A stretch of 64,000 bases of DNA from Sinonovacula constricta (lineage: Eukaryota > Mollusca > Bivalvia > Cardiida > Solecurtidae), in assembly GCA_007844125.1 (NCBI GenBank), contig CM017571.1, positions 32,844,613-32,908,612 of the forward strand, in the 5' to 3' direction. Positions 32,693-44,870 of this stretch are shown in pieces (position 1 is the first letter of the stretch; every line of letters begins with the position of its first letter). The position numbers and the translations under genes are program-made. The notes under the pieces are model-generated. The model was not told the origin of the DNA. It was given only the letters and a program-made list of their open reading frames with translations, and ran no database searches.

Positions 32693-34150
32693 GCATCTCT
32701 ATAAATATCGGTTGATATAACCCGTGTGTTAAAGATGAACTTTTTAATCGATATTCGCGCACCTGTTTTAAGCCGGACTACTTTTTTTAACAAAATCGAT
32801 AAGGAGAACGAAACTCACTTATCGCGTAATTATGCTCGGGTCACCCCAAAAATGTCCATAATATAAAGATTGTTGAAATAGAGCAAACTAGGCCATTAAA
32901 AACAGTGAGATGAGCGCGGATGAGCGCGGTTTCGATCTTTGTCCTGCAGGATTGACAATTTAAGTAGCAGCGTCATAACCGACGGAGCTAACCGGGCAGT
33001 TCATCGTGCCCTTCCGAGGTTCAATTTAACAATGATATTAGAAAATATCTATGATATAGATAATAAACAAAATAAATATATAAGCTTTACTAATCAAAAT
33101 GTACACATTTTCAATTCAAAAACTTGCAAAAATCTTTAACAACATATAATACAGGCACATGATTAAAACTGTTTAGGAATAGTTATAAAATCAATACAAG
33201 TACGAATTTGTAGTCGGCAAAAATAAAAACAACTATCAAAATATCAGATTATGAGTCCCTGTTGTTTTGATGTTATTTGGTGTGAATTGAAAGAATGTGA
33301 TGGGGAATCGTGTGAAAACCTAAGCAGTGTTGTAGAGATGAGCTAGGAGAATATCGAGGCAAAATTTCGCCTTAATCCAACAGTTCTAAGAAGAAAATTG
33401 ATCTTGAATCTGTGGCTGTCTCAGAAAGCAGCAATCAGCTGCCTAATCTGAGGACAGACCCTGATGATCAAATGTCGTTACATGATAAGCATTCAAATGT
33501 TTTAGATAGAGCTCATTCTTTAGTTGAACCAAATAAAGCTGACTGCATAGATCTCGACAAATATGCTAATAAATCACAAACACCAGCACACAACCCCCAA
33601 TCCCAACATTTCTCCAGATTTCGCAAGTCACCCTGTCAAAAACATAACTATCTTCGCAATTTTCAATGGCATATTCAATGTTCAAAATTTCAAAGTCATC
33701 AACAATTAAAATCCATGACCAAACTGTCTGTTACAACCACAAACAGACACAAACCTCGAATGTAATTCTCGTTCCTTAATGTCATATGCCTAGCAACTTT
33801 TATGTTACACGGCCTTGACATTACACACTACATATATAGTTTTATACGAGGGTGTGATTTTTCCTGTTATTTTCCAACCATTATTTTAATTATCGTAATC
33901 AATAAAATAAATAAAAAATAAGAAATAACATGTTTATTATCTTATTTTTTTATTTCTATAATTGTAAAATAGAACTTTTTTTATAGCCGAATTACTCTTT
34001 GCACCCGCATGAATTTCGTTATTGCATTAGAATGTCAGAAAAATAAAAAAGCACTCGGCAGAGCCTAGTGAATTGCGATTTTCTTAGCCTAGCATGACAA
34101 CATTTATCTATATCAACACTAACCTGGTATTCTCTATATGTTTTATATTT
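32693..34150 (+). mobile_element. TIR element X, copy 1 (longer internal part)
   Basis: Homologous along most of its length to 51877-53935. Starts with the same TIR (CATCTCTATAAATATCGGTTG). It contains a tRNA-like remnant (ACCGACGGAGCTAACCGGGC), the decayed frame listed separately, and a 3' part with CGGCAGAGCCTAGTG and AACACTAACCTGGTATTCTC. Here the internal sequence 33400-33900 is kept, whereas in copy 2 it is replaced by a second TIR. Confidence 0.75.
33252..33765 (+). pseudogene. Decayed reading frame of element X
   Basis: 33252-33410 aligns with the start of the frame at 52375 (ATGAGTCCCTGTTGTTTTGA; residues SPCCF and LKECDGESCENLSS) but has an internal TAG at about 33344 and a frame change before 33412. 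From 33412 a frame of 117 codons rich in Q, N, S and H runs to 33765. The product is not recognised. It is probably the amino-terminal part of a transposon or captured host gene. Confidence 0.5.
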
Positions 34151-34384
34151 CATTTCATTTCATGCCAAACATTAAATATTTATCATCTAGCCATAAGAAT
34201 AAAACTAACAACTTAGTTTAGGTGTCCTTAGCAAGCAGGGTAATCTATCGACAGGAAAAGAGCGGGTTCTAAACATTGTCAATGAAATAAAGAAAAACAA
34301 CAAACAATTAGATATTAACACACAACGCCCTCAAATATAAAGAATACCCCTATCAACTAGCTTATTATAAGCCCAAATGAGAAG

Positions 34385-35052
34385 ACAATAGTTCATGCTT
34401 TCAGCCGAATCTCTAACATAGCCATCCTTGGCTTTTTCTGATTTCCACCTTCCATGTTTTTTAAACAACCGATCAGGCACACCACTGTTAGCTGCAATAT
34501 GTCATAGGTTTCAGTCCATTTAAAACTTCTTACAGAACTGTATGTTCCTGAACAAAAACTCACTAGAAGAGTCTGAAATACTTGCGGCAAAGATATATTT
34601 CTTTAAAGACTTCACCGGACGCAAATCAGTATCAGTTTTACAAATGAACATATGATCCCATTTTCGAAATTGATCAGTTTTACTTTTGCGAATATTAACT
34701 TTGACACATTCGTCCATTAATACAAGATCTGATCTTTTAATAGAAAACAGTTCATTAAACCATAAAATCCAGAAAAACTTAACAAGCACATGGTAACAAA
34801 CCGTAAATTTAAAAATGAGTTAGAATTACCAAAATGAGTCACGATTTTTGTTAAATCATCAACAGTAATAGCACGCTTTTTCGCTACTGAATTTGCATTG
34901 TCTCTAATTAATTCACTTTTAGCAAACGTTACTAAAGCTGAGTAGCAGCGATGATAGTAACCTGCGATTTTATGCGCCCACGAAATCCCATAAACGATAG
35001 CATTAATTTTACATGCTGACGGCTTAGTTAATTTAAGCGAGGTAAGATACAA
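34385..35052 (-). pseudogene. Tyrosine recombinase, multiply frameshifted
   Basis: 35052-34717 encodes the core-binding part (SWAHKIAGYYHRCYSALV, KKRAITVDDLTKIV). The following frame (to 34520) has ILWFNELFSIKRSDLV, where W stands at the position of the first catalytic Arg, then VNIRKSKTDQFRKWD. At 34490-34385, in a third frame, PDRLFKKHGRW and KDGYVRDS carry the His-x2-Trp box and the nucleophile Tyr. Frame changes and the Arg-to-Trp change make it inactive. Confidence 0.8.
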
Positions 35053-35176
35053 ACTTATATGAAAGTCTGTAGAAGGTAGCGAACAAAATTCACATTTCTT
35101 GCATCACGAACTGAAAGACTTGAAGTCAATGTTGTACTGTTTATAAGTATTTTCGGCCTTCGACATTTTAACTGTA

Positions 35177-35305
35177 ACATAGGGAGAAAAATGGGCAGCC
35201 AGTCCGGGACTCGAACCCGGGACCCTTCGCTAACAGGACAAATGCTCTACCGGCTGAGCTAACCGGACCGCTTACACATTCTCTCCCTATCACCCGGCTA
35301 CATAC
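35177..35305 (-). mobile_element. tRNA-like SINE D, copy 1
   Basis: Minus strand: GGTCCGGTTAGCTCAGCCGG (A-box) and CCCGGGTTCGAGTCCCGG (B-box with a good T stem). D and T arms fold, but the anticodon loop lacks the U33 position, so it is not a working tRNA. The unit is bounded by ATAGGGAGAA and TTCTCTCCCTAT, a short inverted repeat. Confidence 0.75.
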
Positions 35306-35427
35306 ACCCCGGACAACTTGAAATTCGTCCTCGAATTTCCAGACTTAATACTCTACATAGAACTCACAAGCACTTCTCAAGCACTTGTACGTAACGACCG
35401 CGGGTCATTTACGTTGGGCGCCATTGT

Positions 35428-35557
35428 AATATAGGGAGAAAAAATGTGCAGCCAGACCGGGACTCGTACCCGGGACCCTTCGCTTACAGGGCGAATGCTC
35501 TACCGGCTGAGCTTACCGGACCTCTTACATATTCTCTCCCTATCACCCGGCTACATA
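35428..35557 (-). mobile_element. tRNA-like SINE D, copy 2
   Basis: Same unit as 35177-35305, about 252 bp further on and in the same direction, with B-box GGGTACGAGTCCCGG slightly decayed and the same ATAGGGAGAA/TTCTCTCCCTAT ends. The pair forms a tandem dimer inside the DIRS-like element. Confidence 0.75.
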
Positions 35558-35814
35558 ACCATCTCCTTCAAATCTTCACGTGTATTTAACAACTCTGTGG
35601 AAGGTTTTCTCTAAGTTTCCATTGACCCATCTTAAAAGCATCTGTCGAATGTATAAAAAAAAAAGAAAAATCTATACAAAATTTAATCAGGTAGAAAACA
35701 CCATAATACTGTAAAGTGATATTTTTAAAGTTTGTAAATAGACAAAAGTTGATGTAATTTTACATTCTCCAGCAATTATATCATTTAAAACAATAAAGAC
35801 GTACGCATAGCTAA

Positions 35815-36215
35815 ATTAATCATCATTCAGTTACAAACAATCTCCTCGTGTACTGTACACGGCATCGTAAGCACCAGGTGCAAACGGTATCAGCATAAAA
35901 CATAATATAATCATCATTCAATAATCAAACTTTACAAACAATCTCCTCGTGTACTGTACACGGCATCGTAAGCACCAGGTGCAAACGGTATCAGCATAAA
36001 ACATAATATAATCATCATTTAATTATCAAACTTTACAAACAATCTCCTCGTGTACTGTACACGGCATCGTAAGCACCAGGTGTAAACGGTATCAGCATAA
36101 AACATAATATAATTATCATTTAATTATCAAACTTTACAAACAATCTTCTCGTGTACTGTACACGGCATCGTAAGCACCAGATTCAAACAGTATCAGCATT
36201 AAACATTTTTATACA
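35815..36215. repeat. Four 101-bp tandem repeats with a CGTGTAC-T-GTACACG palindrome
   Basis: The marker TCTCCTCGTG stands at 35841, 35942, 36043 and, as TCTTCTCGTG, 36144, a period of exactly 101 bp. Each unit contains the perfect 15-bp palindrome CGTGTACTGTACACG, then GCATCGTAAGCACCAG. The array lies between the RNase H and recombinase parts of the DIRS-like element and may belong to it. Confidence 0.95.
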
Positions 36216-36815
36216 CAATGCACTTAACGAAACACATAATAAACAAACATACACATATCAAATACTGAACAACACACGTTCTGTTTAACGTCACAAACCA
36301 CTTTCTCATACATGTACTTACTCAGAAACTTACAGCAAGTACTTTGCTAGAAAATCGTCTAGAGCTGCTATTGTTCACAAAAATATGTTGTCCTTTGTCA
36401 AATACAAAATTCTCTTTCACAAACTCTTTTTTTTGAGCAATTAGCATCAAACACCAAAGGCCAGAAAGCTGCACTGGGCCAGAAGGGGACGACTAAAACT
36501 CCATGCCCAATACATTCTAACAGATGCGCAATTGTCCTGCCAACTTAATTGATAGGGGGCATTAGCCAATTGAAATCATTACTCCACAACTAACTTAAAC
36601 AATCAACAGCCTCAGTTTCGAAATCAAAATATTTCGATTTATAACGTTTCATTTTTTCTATTCCGAGATGTAGCGAACCTATCAATAGTAAATGGCCCCC
36701 ACAAGCTGTCCAAGTAGTGAAAAAACTACGAGAAGACCTCCCATTCATATGTGTTATTCACTTTGCTTATATTATCTGCAATCTGGCTAAATTCCCGAGG
36801 TTTCAATAGTATGTC

Positions 36816-37265
36816 TTACCTAATGCGTTTGCTCAAACAAAAACTAAAAATGCTTAAAGCAAGATCATGTGACTCTAAATTAGGGCTACCCACTTTCACA
36901 ATCTGAACACACGAATGAGAATCTGAAAAACCACTTAACAACTTTGCCTTGTAAAACATCTCCATATGCCCGCAAAGCAAGAAAAACTGCATTGATCTCC
37001 CTAAAAGTGGAACTTTTACTTTGATCCTCCTCACACAAATATCATGAAATATGAAGCCTGGCTTATCAGCAATATAAGCACCGCAAGCAAACACGCTCAT
37101 ATCACTAAACACTCTCAAAACTTCAACACATGAACTGTGACCACGATTTCTGGCACAAATGCCGTCTATCTTATCAAGACGAAACCTCGGTTCTGTCATG
37201 CACAAACTTCCGGGATGTATAAACATCAACCTATCGTAAAGAATCTCTCGAGACAATCTCTGCAT
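36816..37265 (-). pseudogene. RNase H domain fragment
   Basis: The frame of 149 codons contains VFSDMSVFACGAYIADKPGF, which resembles the DIRS RNase H start (a Ser-Asp, then a Gly-Ala-Tyr stretch), and downstream an E in HMEMFYKAKL at the expected second acidic position. It is open to 36816 but separated from RT by stops. Confidence 0.7.
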
Positions 37266-37544
37266 AAAGGAATCGAGTTAGCGGCCTAGATAAATTTTCA
37301 ATCACAGGCATCATAGATACAATTTTACCCGTACACTTTGCTAACTCCCTTGCAGAAACAAAAGGCAAACTAGACAACACATGCATGAGAGAACACTTAA
37401 AATCATTTAATCGTCTTTCTAGGATTTCAATAGTAAATCGTACGCTGTCTCAAATAAGACCTATCCACTCAATTCTCTGAACAGGAGCCCAAATAGACTT
37501 ATCGTCGTTCACTACGAAACCCACTTGCTGTAAACCATTCCTTA

Positions 37545-37990
37545 CTAACAGTGCGTCAACACATGTGTTCTCCAAACCAGAATTTGCACCCCAACTTTCA
37601 TCCAAAAAATGGCAATCTTAATACCATGATAGCGCGAATATTTAATCATTTCTCTGAGCCACTCAACAAAACAAAAAGGGGCACAACTCAGGCCAAACGG
37701 AACAACTGTGTACTCATAGTACTTTCCCTTGAATGAAAAGCCTAAATATGTCAAACTTAAATCAAACACAATTTAAGTTATTCAATTCCAGTTTTCCAAT
37801 CCTCAAATGACATTTTCTGTTTCCAAATATGCTTGTTAACAATCCTCAGATCCAAAATCAGTCTTTTCTTGCCTATAGAATCAATAGACACGCTTGGCGG
37901 ACTAACAACATGCGGAATGCTTTTAGATTCAATTATAAAACCATTGTTTAACATATCGTCCACAGATTCTTCCACACAATCTGAATGCAA
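37545..37990 (-). pseudogene. Reverse transcriptase fragment
   Basis: Upper part: KRLILDLRIVNKHI, the RT motif preceding the first catalytic aspartate. Lower part: FDLSLTYLGFSF and VVPFGLSCAPFCF, the LPFGLSSAP-type block of DIRS RTs. A stop and deletion lie between them (near 37775). The YxDD-type box near 37610 is out of frame by one base in a T run, so the enzyme cannot be made. Confidence 0.8.
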
Positions 37991-38197
37991 TAACGCTGAG
38001 TTTTTATTACAAGAAAAAGACTGTTCTGGTGTGGTAAGAAATGATATTTTAATACCGGTCTCGATACAATTTTCAATGTCAGGATTCGTACCAATATCTT
38101 TCAGAATTGAACATGTTTCTTTAAATTGCCTTTAACGTAAGATGTTTGACAGTCACTATATTTCTTACTGCAATGTGAGTCAATGAGAGATAAATCT

Positions 38198-38577
38198 TCA
38201 AAATACTTTGAGGTTTTGTTGCACCCTGCTAAACCACTCGCATTCGCGGTGGAAGTGACCCTGGCGTCCGCAGGCGAAGCACGTGGCGGCAGCACTGGCT
38301 CTAGTGGGATAGGGCCGTAAAAGCGGTCGGCGATCAAGTCCCAAAACCATGAGACGACTAAGGAAGACTGGCCCGACGTACGGCTGCTGTGCGGGAGGTC
38401 CAAGCGCCGTGGCAGTCTCCACTCTCATGGTAGCACGCTTCACTTTGACCACATGGCATCTGCGAAGTGGCAGCTGATCCGCCGCTCTCCTCTACGTTTC
38501 TCCCGTCCTCAAAACCTCTGGCGCCGGATCGTCCATCATAATACAAAAGACGAAACGACGCACAAAGCGACAACAAA
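38198..38577 (-). pseudogene. gag-like fragment with CCHC zinc knuckle
   Basis: Two overlapping frames cover a basic, Pro/Arg-rich region. At about 38270-38230 the motif CFACGRQGHFHREC fits C-x2-C-x4-H-x4-C, the nucleic-acid-binding zinc knuckle of retroelement gag proteins. A frame break at about 38360-38450 separates the upstream part. Confidence 0.75.
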
Positions 38578-38634
38578 ATGAGTGAACTACACTCAAATTA
38601 AATCAAGTCAATGTAAAAAAACTGTTTAGTATTA

Positions 38635-38803
38635 AATTAATACGGTTCGACTGCATCGTACTCTGCTTGCTCGTCGAATGACCAATTTTACAAACCTACT
38701 ACACCAAGAAAACTTATATACGCATCATTGCACAGCGATAGCTTACAATTGAAAACCAGTCAAACGAGTTATTCGTTCAAACCTCGATAATAAATACATT
38801 TAT
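38635..38803 (+). repeat. 165-bp direct repeat, copy 2
   Basis: Matches 32527-32690 (see there), ending in TAATAAATACATTTATC directly before the 27-bp minisatellite. Confidence 0.85.
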
Positions 38804-38822
38804 CAACATAACAAGAAGAACG

Positions 38823-39632
38823 ACAAACACTCTCTAAACCAGACATATGACTGACACTCGCTATACCAGACATATGACTGACACTCGCTAGACCTGACAT
38901 ATGACTGACACTCGATAGACCAGACATATGACTGATACTCGCTAGACTAGACATATGACTGACACTCGCTAGACCAGACATATGACTGACACTCGACACT
39001 CGCTAGACCAGACATATGACTGACACTCGCTATACCAGACATATGACTGACACTCGCTAGACCAGACATATGACTGACACTCGCTATACCAGACATATGA
39101 CTGACACTCGCTATACCAGACATATGACTGACACTCGCTAGACCAGACATATGACTGACACTCGCTAGACCAGACATATGACTGACACTCGCTAGACCAG
39201 ACATATGACTGACACTCGCTAGACCAGACATATGACTGACACTCGCTAGACCTGACATATGACTGACACTCGATAGACCAGACATATGACTGACACTCGC
39301 TAGACTAGACATATGACTGACACTCGCTAGACCAGACATATGACTGACACTCGACACTCGCTAGACCAGACATATGACTGACACTCGCTATACCAGACAT
39401 ATGACTGACACTCGCTATACCAGACATATGACTGACACTCGCTATACCAGACATATGACTGACACTCGCTAGACCAGACATATGACTGACACTCGCTAGA
39501 CCAGACATATGACTGACACTCGACACTCGCTAGACCAGACATATGACTGACACTCGCTATACCAGACATATGACTGACACTCGCTATACCAGACATATGA
39601 CTGACACTCGCTATACCAGACATATGACTGCA
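38823..39632 (+). repeat. 27-bp minisatellite, ~30 copies
   Basis: The unit CTCGCTAGACCAGACATATG plus ACTGACA (27 bp) has variants CTATACC, GACCTG and GACTAG. Three units contain an extra CGACACT (near 38993, 39352 and 39520). A block of about 360 bp is itself duplicated. Because 27 is divisible by 3, the minus strand stays open as a nine-residue repeat (MSGLASVSH), but there is no gene context. Confidence 0.95.
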
Positions 39633-39901
39633 ATAATCCTTTTACATGCAGCTTATATTTGTACAGCAAGACTTTCTTTTGTATTAAGGAGGGCTTCCCA
39701 TAATGAACTTCGGCCGATATCGATACATTCGCGATCGCGACGGAAGCTTTCGTTTTTGCCCGGTGAAAAACGTACGTAATATTACCAAATAACACTAAAT
39801 TAATTGTTAATGTTTAGGTTAAATATTAAAATGGTTCAAAGTATATTATAGAGGACAAAATTTTTGACATATATCACGTTTAGAGAGAAAATATTTTCAA
39901 A

Positions 39902-40232
39902 AATGCGAAGTTCCTGTCACGTGACGTTTTGGGAATTTCCTGTTTGCAAACCGAAACAACGAAAAAATCCAATGCCACAAGAACGTGATTTTCAAGGAAG
40001 ATTAAAGGCACGTAAGCGTATCACAATAAGGAAACAACGCAGTACAACGTTATTAACGGAACACAATTACGCAAATGTGTATTTGTGCGATGAAGATACC
40101 TGTACAAACCCGAATTGTGGAAGTAGTCTTCACATACATATTTTGCTCTCAGTGGTAATATCTCTTAATATAAAGATAACTACGGTAAAAACTATTTCAA
40201 ATTGTTATATTTTACTCAGTTATGATTGTTGA
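39902..40232 (+). CDS. Coding-looking frame, unrecognised
   Basis: From ATG at about 39902 the frame is basic (KPKQRKNPMPQ, LKARKRITIRKQRS) and then has CDEDTCTNPNCG, a cysteine cluster. It continues in less gene-like sequence to 40232, so an exon end near 40120 (GTGGAAGTAG area) is possible. No family recognised. A second open stretch at 40384-40830 has no supporting signs. Confidence 0.25.
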
Positions 40233-41628
40233 TGATATTTATGTATTGTTTAGGGATGTACTTAAAAAATAGGGTAATGTGACTTCGGCAAGTTTGGTTT
40301 TTCGAGACTTTTAAGGAATTTTCATATACTGTCATTTACTTTTCTGACCAATATGATAGTGTTTTTTTTAAATCACTCATGATATGAACTTTTTTAATGA
40401 GAGCAATTATATCTGCAGTGAATTAATGCTTATTTGCATAGAAATGTGTCCAAAAACTTCACAAAATAAACTTTTTCTTAAATCTTGTACCATTGTATTT
40501 TTTCCGATACACAAAAAGTCGAGTCTGGGAAAAAAATTGAAAATGCAAAGAGTACACGGTAAAGATTTGTTTAAATGTGTATTTCAATTAGACAATGCAA
40601 ATACATCACAAATATTGCAAGTTTTAGTAAGTATAAAAATTTTCCTAGCTGATATGACTGAAGTCATGAACAAGTGTTTCTGTCCTTTGACAACTAATAC
40701 TAAAGCAACAATTATAATAGTTGACAAACAATGCACAAAACAACGAAGAACATGTCAGCATAGCAGCTTTTATAATACAAACAATCAGCAATGCTTAGCA
40801 CTTAAGTGTTTTATCAGAATCTCACCTTGAGCATTAGTACTAAGAGAGTATCAGGCAGGTTGATTAAAAATATTCATTTTCACAAGCAACACGTGCTTGA
40901 CTAACAAGAAAGTATGAGACAAGTTGATTTAAAAAATATTACAGGCAGCATTCAGTTATATGTATAATTATCAAAAACAAATTGCGGAAACTTGTTAAAA
41001 CTAAAAATAAGCAAATTTTAACCCTATATGTTATAGAATATCAGGGAAACAAGTTCTATCAACTTTTATAAACCCCTCTAGACAATAATGTACAGTAAAT
41101 GGTTTTGTCAAGGAACTTGTTCAGTTGGTGGTATAAACCCCAGCATCTTTATCAATAGTCCATCGAAACTCACATCATGTTAATAATTTGATATCTCATT
41201 AACAATTGATAAACAATCAGTTACTAACAGATCATCTAATTTTAAAAGTAGCATTGCACAGAGACTGATATAATTTTCCAGCTGAAATAATATTCTAATT
41301 CAACATTGACAACTAATACATTATTATATTAAACAACTTTACCTTAAAACTTTAAGCAGCTATAGTTTAACAGGGCCTGGTTACATTATTAGCAAATTTA
41401 AAATTTCAAGATGTTCTAAGTAGAAAGAGATTGACACATTAAAATAAAAATATACTACTAATGTATTTTCAAAATGAAAACAAAATAAAACCTTTTGAAA
41501 GGGAAATGACTTTCCATAATTAAATTGTGTAAATAATTATTAAATTGGACTAAAAAAATCCCTTTTATCAATGCTAATAACACCAATGTTTTCCTGGCAA
41601 GACCAATAAGTTTAACAATACAATTGTT

Positions 41629-41631
<3 letters not shown>

Positions 41632-41682
<51 letters not shown>
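41632..41682 (+). repeat. (TATC)n(TA)n microsatellite
   Basis: About five TATC units followed by about 15 TA units. The later macrosatellite copies have only ATATATTTATA at this point, so the expansion is specific to unit 1. Confidence 0.9.
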
Positions 41683-41686
<4 letters not shown>

Positions 41687-41844
41687 ATCAGACCATGATA
41701 CACAGTTAATATGTTTCAACGATGTTTGTAAATAGTTATTAGGCACACGTAATAAAATGGTGAGAACAAACAATATAAAAGTACAGGTGCATATTTTGTA
41801 TGATACATGATACACTTGCATGAAATGCAAAAATAATGAGTCAA

Positions 41845-43020
41845 ATGCCGAGGGCTTACACGTTGGGATCCGTACACAGTCAATTGCCGAGGGATTACAA
41901 ATTGGGGACCTTACCCAGACGAATGCCAAGAGGATTTAAGATGTGGTCCCTACACAGTAAAATGTCATGGGGTTTCAAATTTTGGACCCTACATAGTCAA
42001 TTGCCGAGGGATCACAAGTCTGGGACCATGCACAGACAAATGCCAAGGGGTTACAAGTTGGGAACCCTACACAGTCAAATGTCGAGGGGTTACTAGTTAT
42101 AGACCCTACACAGTCAAATGTCGAGGGGTTACAAGTTATGGACCCTAAAAAGTCAAATGTCGAGGGGTTACAAGTTATGGACCCTGCACAGTCTAATGTC
42201 GAGGTGTTACAAGTTGGGAACCCTACACTGTCAAATGCCGAGGGGTTACAAGTTGGGAACCCTACACAGTCAAATGTCGAGGGGTTACAAGTTAGGGACC
42301 CTACACAGTCAAATGTCGAGGGGTTACAAGTTAGGGACGCTACACAGTCAAATGCCAAGGGGTTACAAGTTGGGAACCCTACACAGTCAAATGCCGAGGG
42401 TTACAAGTTGGGAACCCTACACAGTCAAATGCTGAGGGGATTACAAGTTGGAAACCCTACACAGTCAAATGCCGAGGGGTTACAAGCTGGGATCCCTACA
42501 CAGTCAAATGCCGAGGGTTATAAGTTGGGAACCCTACACAGTCAAATGCCGAGGGTTACTAGTTAAGAACACTACACAGTCAAATGCCGAGGGTTATAAG
42601 TTAAGAACCCTACACAGTCAAATGCCGAGGGTTACAAGTTAAGAACCCTACACAGTCAAATGCCGAGGATTATAAGTTGGGAACCCTACACAGTCAAATG
42701 CCGAGGGTTGCAAGTTAAGAACCCTATACAGTCAAATGCCGAGGGTTACAAGTTAAGAACCCTACACAGTCAAATGCCGAGGGTTACAAGTTAAGAACCC
42801 TACACAGTCAAATGCCGAGGGTTATAAGTTAAGAACCCTTCATAGTCAATTTGCTAGGGATCACAAGTCTTGGACCATACACAGACAAATGCTAAGCCAA
42901 GAGGATTTAAGATGGGGTACTTACACAGTAACATGTCATGGGGTTAATAGTTTTGGACCCTACACTGTCAATTGCCGAGGGATTACAAGTTGGGAACCTT
43001 GCCCAGTCAAATGCCGAGGT
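41845..43020 (+). repeat. 38/39-bp minisatellite, tract 1 (~30 copies)
   Basis: The 39-bp unit (CCGAGGGGTTACAAGTTGGG, AACCCTACACAGTCAAATG) comes first, and a 38-bp form with one G fewer and TTAAGAA replaces it from about 42540. Diverged units at both ends (GGATTTAAGATGGGG, TCATGGGGTT) are shared by the later tracts. Confidence 0.95.
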
Positions 43021-44327
43021 GTTTATTCTGCTTTTGTCACGAATTAAAGGTCCTTAATACCGTCCCTCCCTCGTCTTATCAAATTGCTCCACACTATAAA
43101 TCCTATATACAACACAGACAAGACGTGCAAGTTCTATTAACTTATATAAACCTCACTAGACAATAATATACAGTAAATGGTCTTGTCAAGGAACATGTCC
43201 AGATTGTGGTACAAAACCCAGCATCTATATTACTAGTCTATGGAAACTCACATCATGTAAACGACTTGATATCTCATTAACAATTAATAAACAATCAGTT
43301 ACTAAGAGATCATCTAATTTAAAAAAAAGTTAAAAACAAGATTAGAAAAAAATGTTTGATCCCATTAACAATCACTATATGCATTCTGTACCATTGCACA
43401 CAGACTGGTATAATTTTCCAGCAGAAACAATATTCTTATTCCACATAGACAACCAATACATTATTATGTAAAACAACTTTACCATAGAACTTTCTGTAGC
43501 TAAAGTTAAATATGCCATGGTTACATTATTAACAAATTTAAAATTTCACGATGTTCTAGGTAGAAAATGATTGACACATTAAAATAAAAATTTACTCTTA
43601 ATATATTTTCAAAATTAAAACAAAATATTATTTTTTTTGAAAAGGAAATAACTTTCCGTAATTAATTATGTAAATAGTAATTAAATTTGACTAAAATAGG
43701 TTCCCTTTTATGAGTGCTAATAACACCAATGTTTTCCTGGCAAGACCAATAAATTTAACAATACGAACATAAATCTATATATTTATAAAAAAACATATCA
43801 CACCATGCTACACAGTTAATATGTTTCAACAATGTTTGTAAATAATTATAAGCACACATATTAAGTAGGTGAGAACATACAATATAAAAATACAGCTGCA
43901 TATTTTGTAAACCTGATGTACTTGCATAAAATACAAAATAATGATCAATGCTTACAATTGGAATTGATGCATTATTGTGACAATTATGAGAAAAAAGGAA
44001 TGATTAACTACATACGTGTAATTTGTAAATCACTGGTTGGCATGCAATTAACTTAACTGTGCATGATAGAAATTAAGCATTGTTTCAAGATTAAAATAAT
44101 GCAAAGAACAGTTAGTAATACACTATGTTATTGATATCATTTGCAATGATTTTTTATGCATCCCTGACTATTCTTGTTATAGGCACATTTGTGATAGAAA
44201 TGTTTAATATGGTTATTGAGCTCTATAAAGCACTTTTAAACGACATAAGCTTTGTTATTTCAAAATTAAGCCTTTACTTGGTGGATGCCTACTTAATTTC
44301 CAATACGATAATTTCGAGTGCAGTAGT

Positions 44328-44870
44328 TGGGAACCCTACACAGTAAAATGCTGAGGGGTTACAAGTTGGGAAGCCTACACAGTCAAATGCTGAGGGGTTA
44401 CAAGTTGGGAACCCTACACAGTCAAATGCCGAGGGGTTACAAGTTGGGAAACATACATAGTCAAATGCCGAGGGGTTACAAGTTGGGAACCATACACAGT
44501 CAAATGCCGAGGGTTATAAGTTGGGAACCCTACACAGTCAAATGCCGAGGGTTACAAGTTAAGAACCCAACACAGTCAAATGCCGAGGGTTACAAGTTAA
44601 GAACCCTACACAGTCAAATGCCGAGGGTTACAAGTTAAGAACCCTACACAGTCAAATGCCGAGGGTTACAAGTTAAGAACCCTACACAGTCAAATGCCGA
44701 GGGTTACAAGTTAAGAACCCTACATAGTCAATTGCCAAGGGGATTTAAGATGGGGTCCTTACACAGTAACATGTCATGGGGTTAATAGTTTTGGACCCTA
44801 CACTGTCAATTGCCGAGGGATTACAAGTTGGGAACCTTGCCCAGTCAAATGCCGAGGTTTTTATTCCGAG
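44328..44870 (+). repeat. 38/39-bp minisatellite, tract 2 (~14 copies)
   Basis: Same order as tract 1: 39-bp units first, 38-bp units after, then the diverged GGATTTAAGATGGGG terminal units. Confidence 0.95.

Larger units (their letters stand above)
34380..38580 (-). mobile_element. Decayed DIRS-type tyrosine-recombinase retroelement
   Basis: On the minus strand the order is gag-like zinc knuckle (38577-38198), reverse transcriptase (37990-37545), RNase H (37265-36816) and tyrosine recombinase (35052-34385). The RT/RH-then-recombinase order is that of Ngaro/DIRS-group elements. Frameshifts, missing catalytic residues and a 1.7-kb insertion of SINEs and tandem repeats between RNase H and recombinase show that the copy is dead. 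No methyltransferase or hydrolase domain was seen. Terminal repeats were not identified, so the ends are approximate. Confidence 0.8.

Noticed and set aside
35190..35280. Genuine tRNA gene on minus
   Set aside because: D and T arms are good, but the anticodon loop is atypical and the unit is duplicated with conserved non-tRNA flanks, as in a SINE.
38769..39795. Repeat protein MSGLASVSH on minus
   Set aside because: 27-bp minisatellite; several frames overlap and irregular units break them, with no promoter or splice context.
44125..44346. Membrane-protein-like frame in the macrosatellite segment
   Set aside because: It runs into the minisatellite tract, is not kept intact in the other copies (frame differs at 46050-46080), and is AT-rich by composition.
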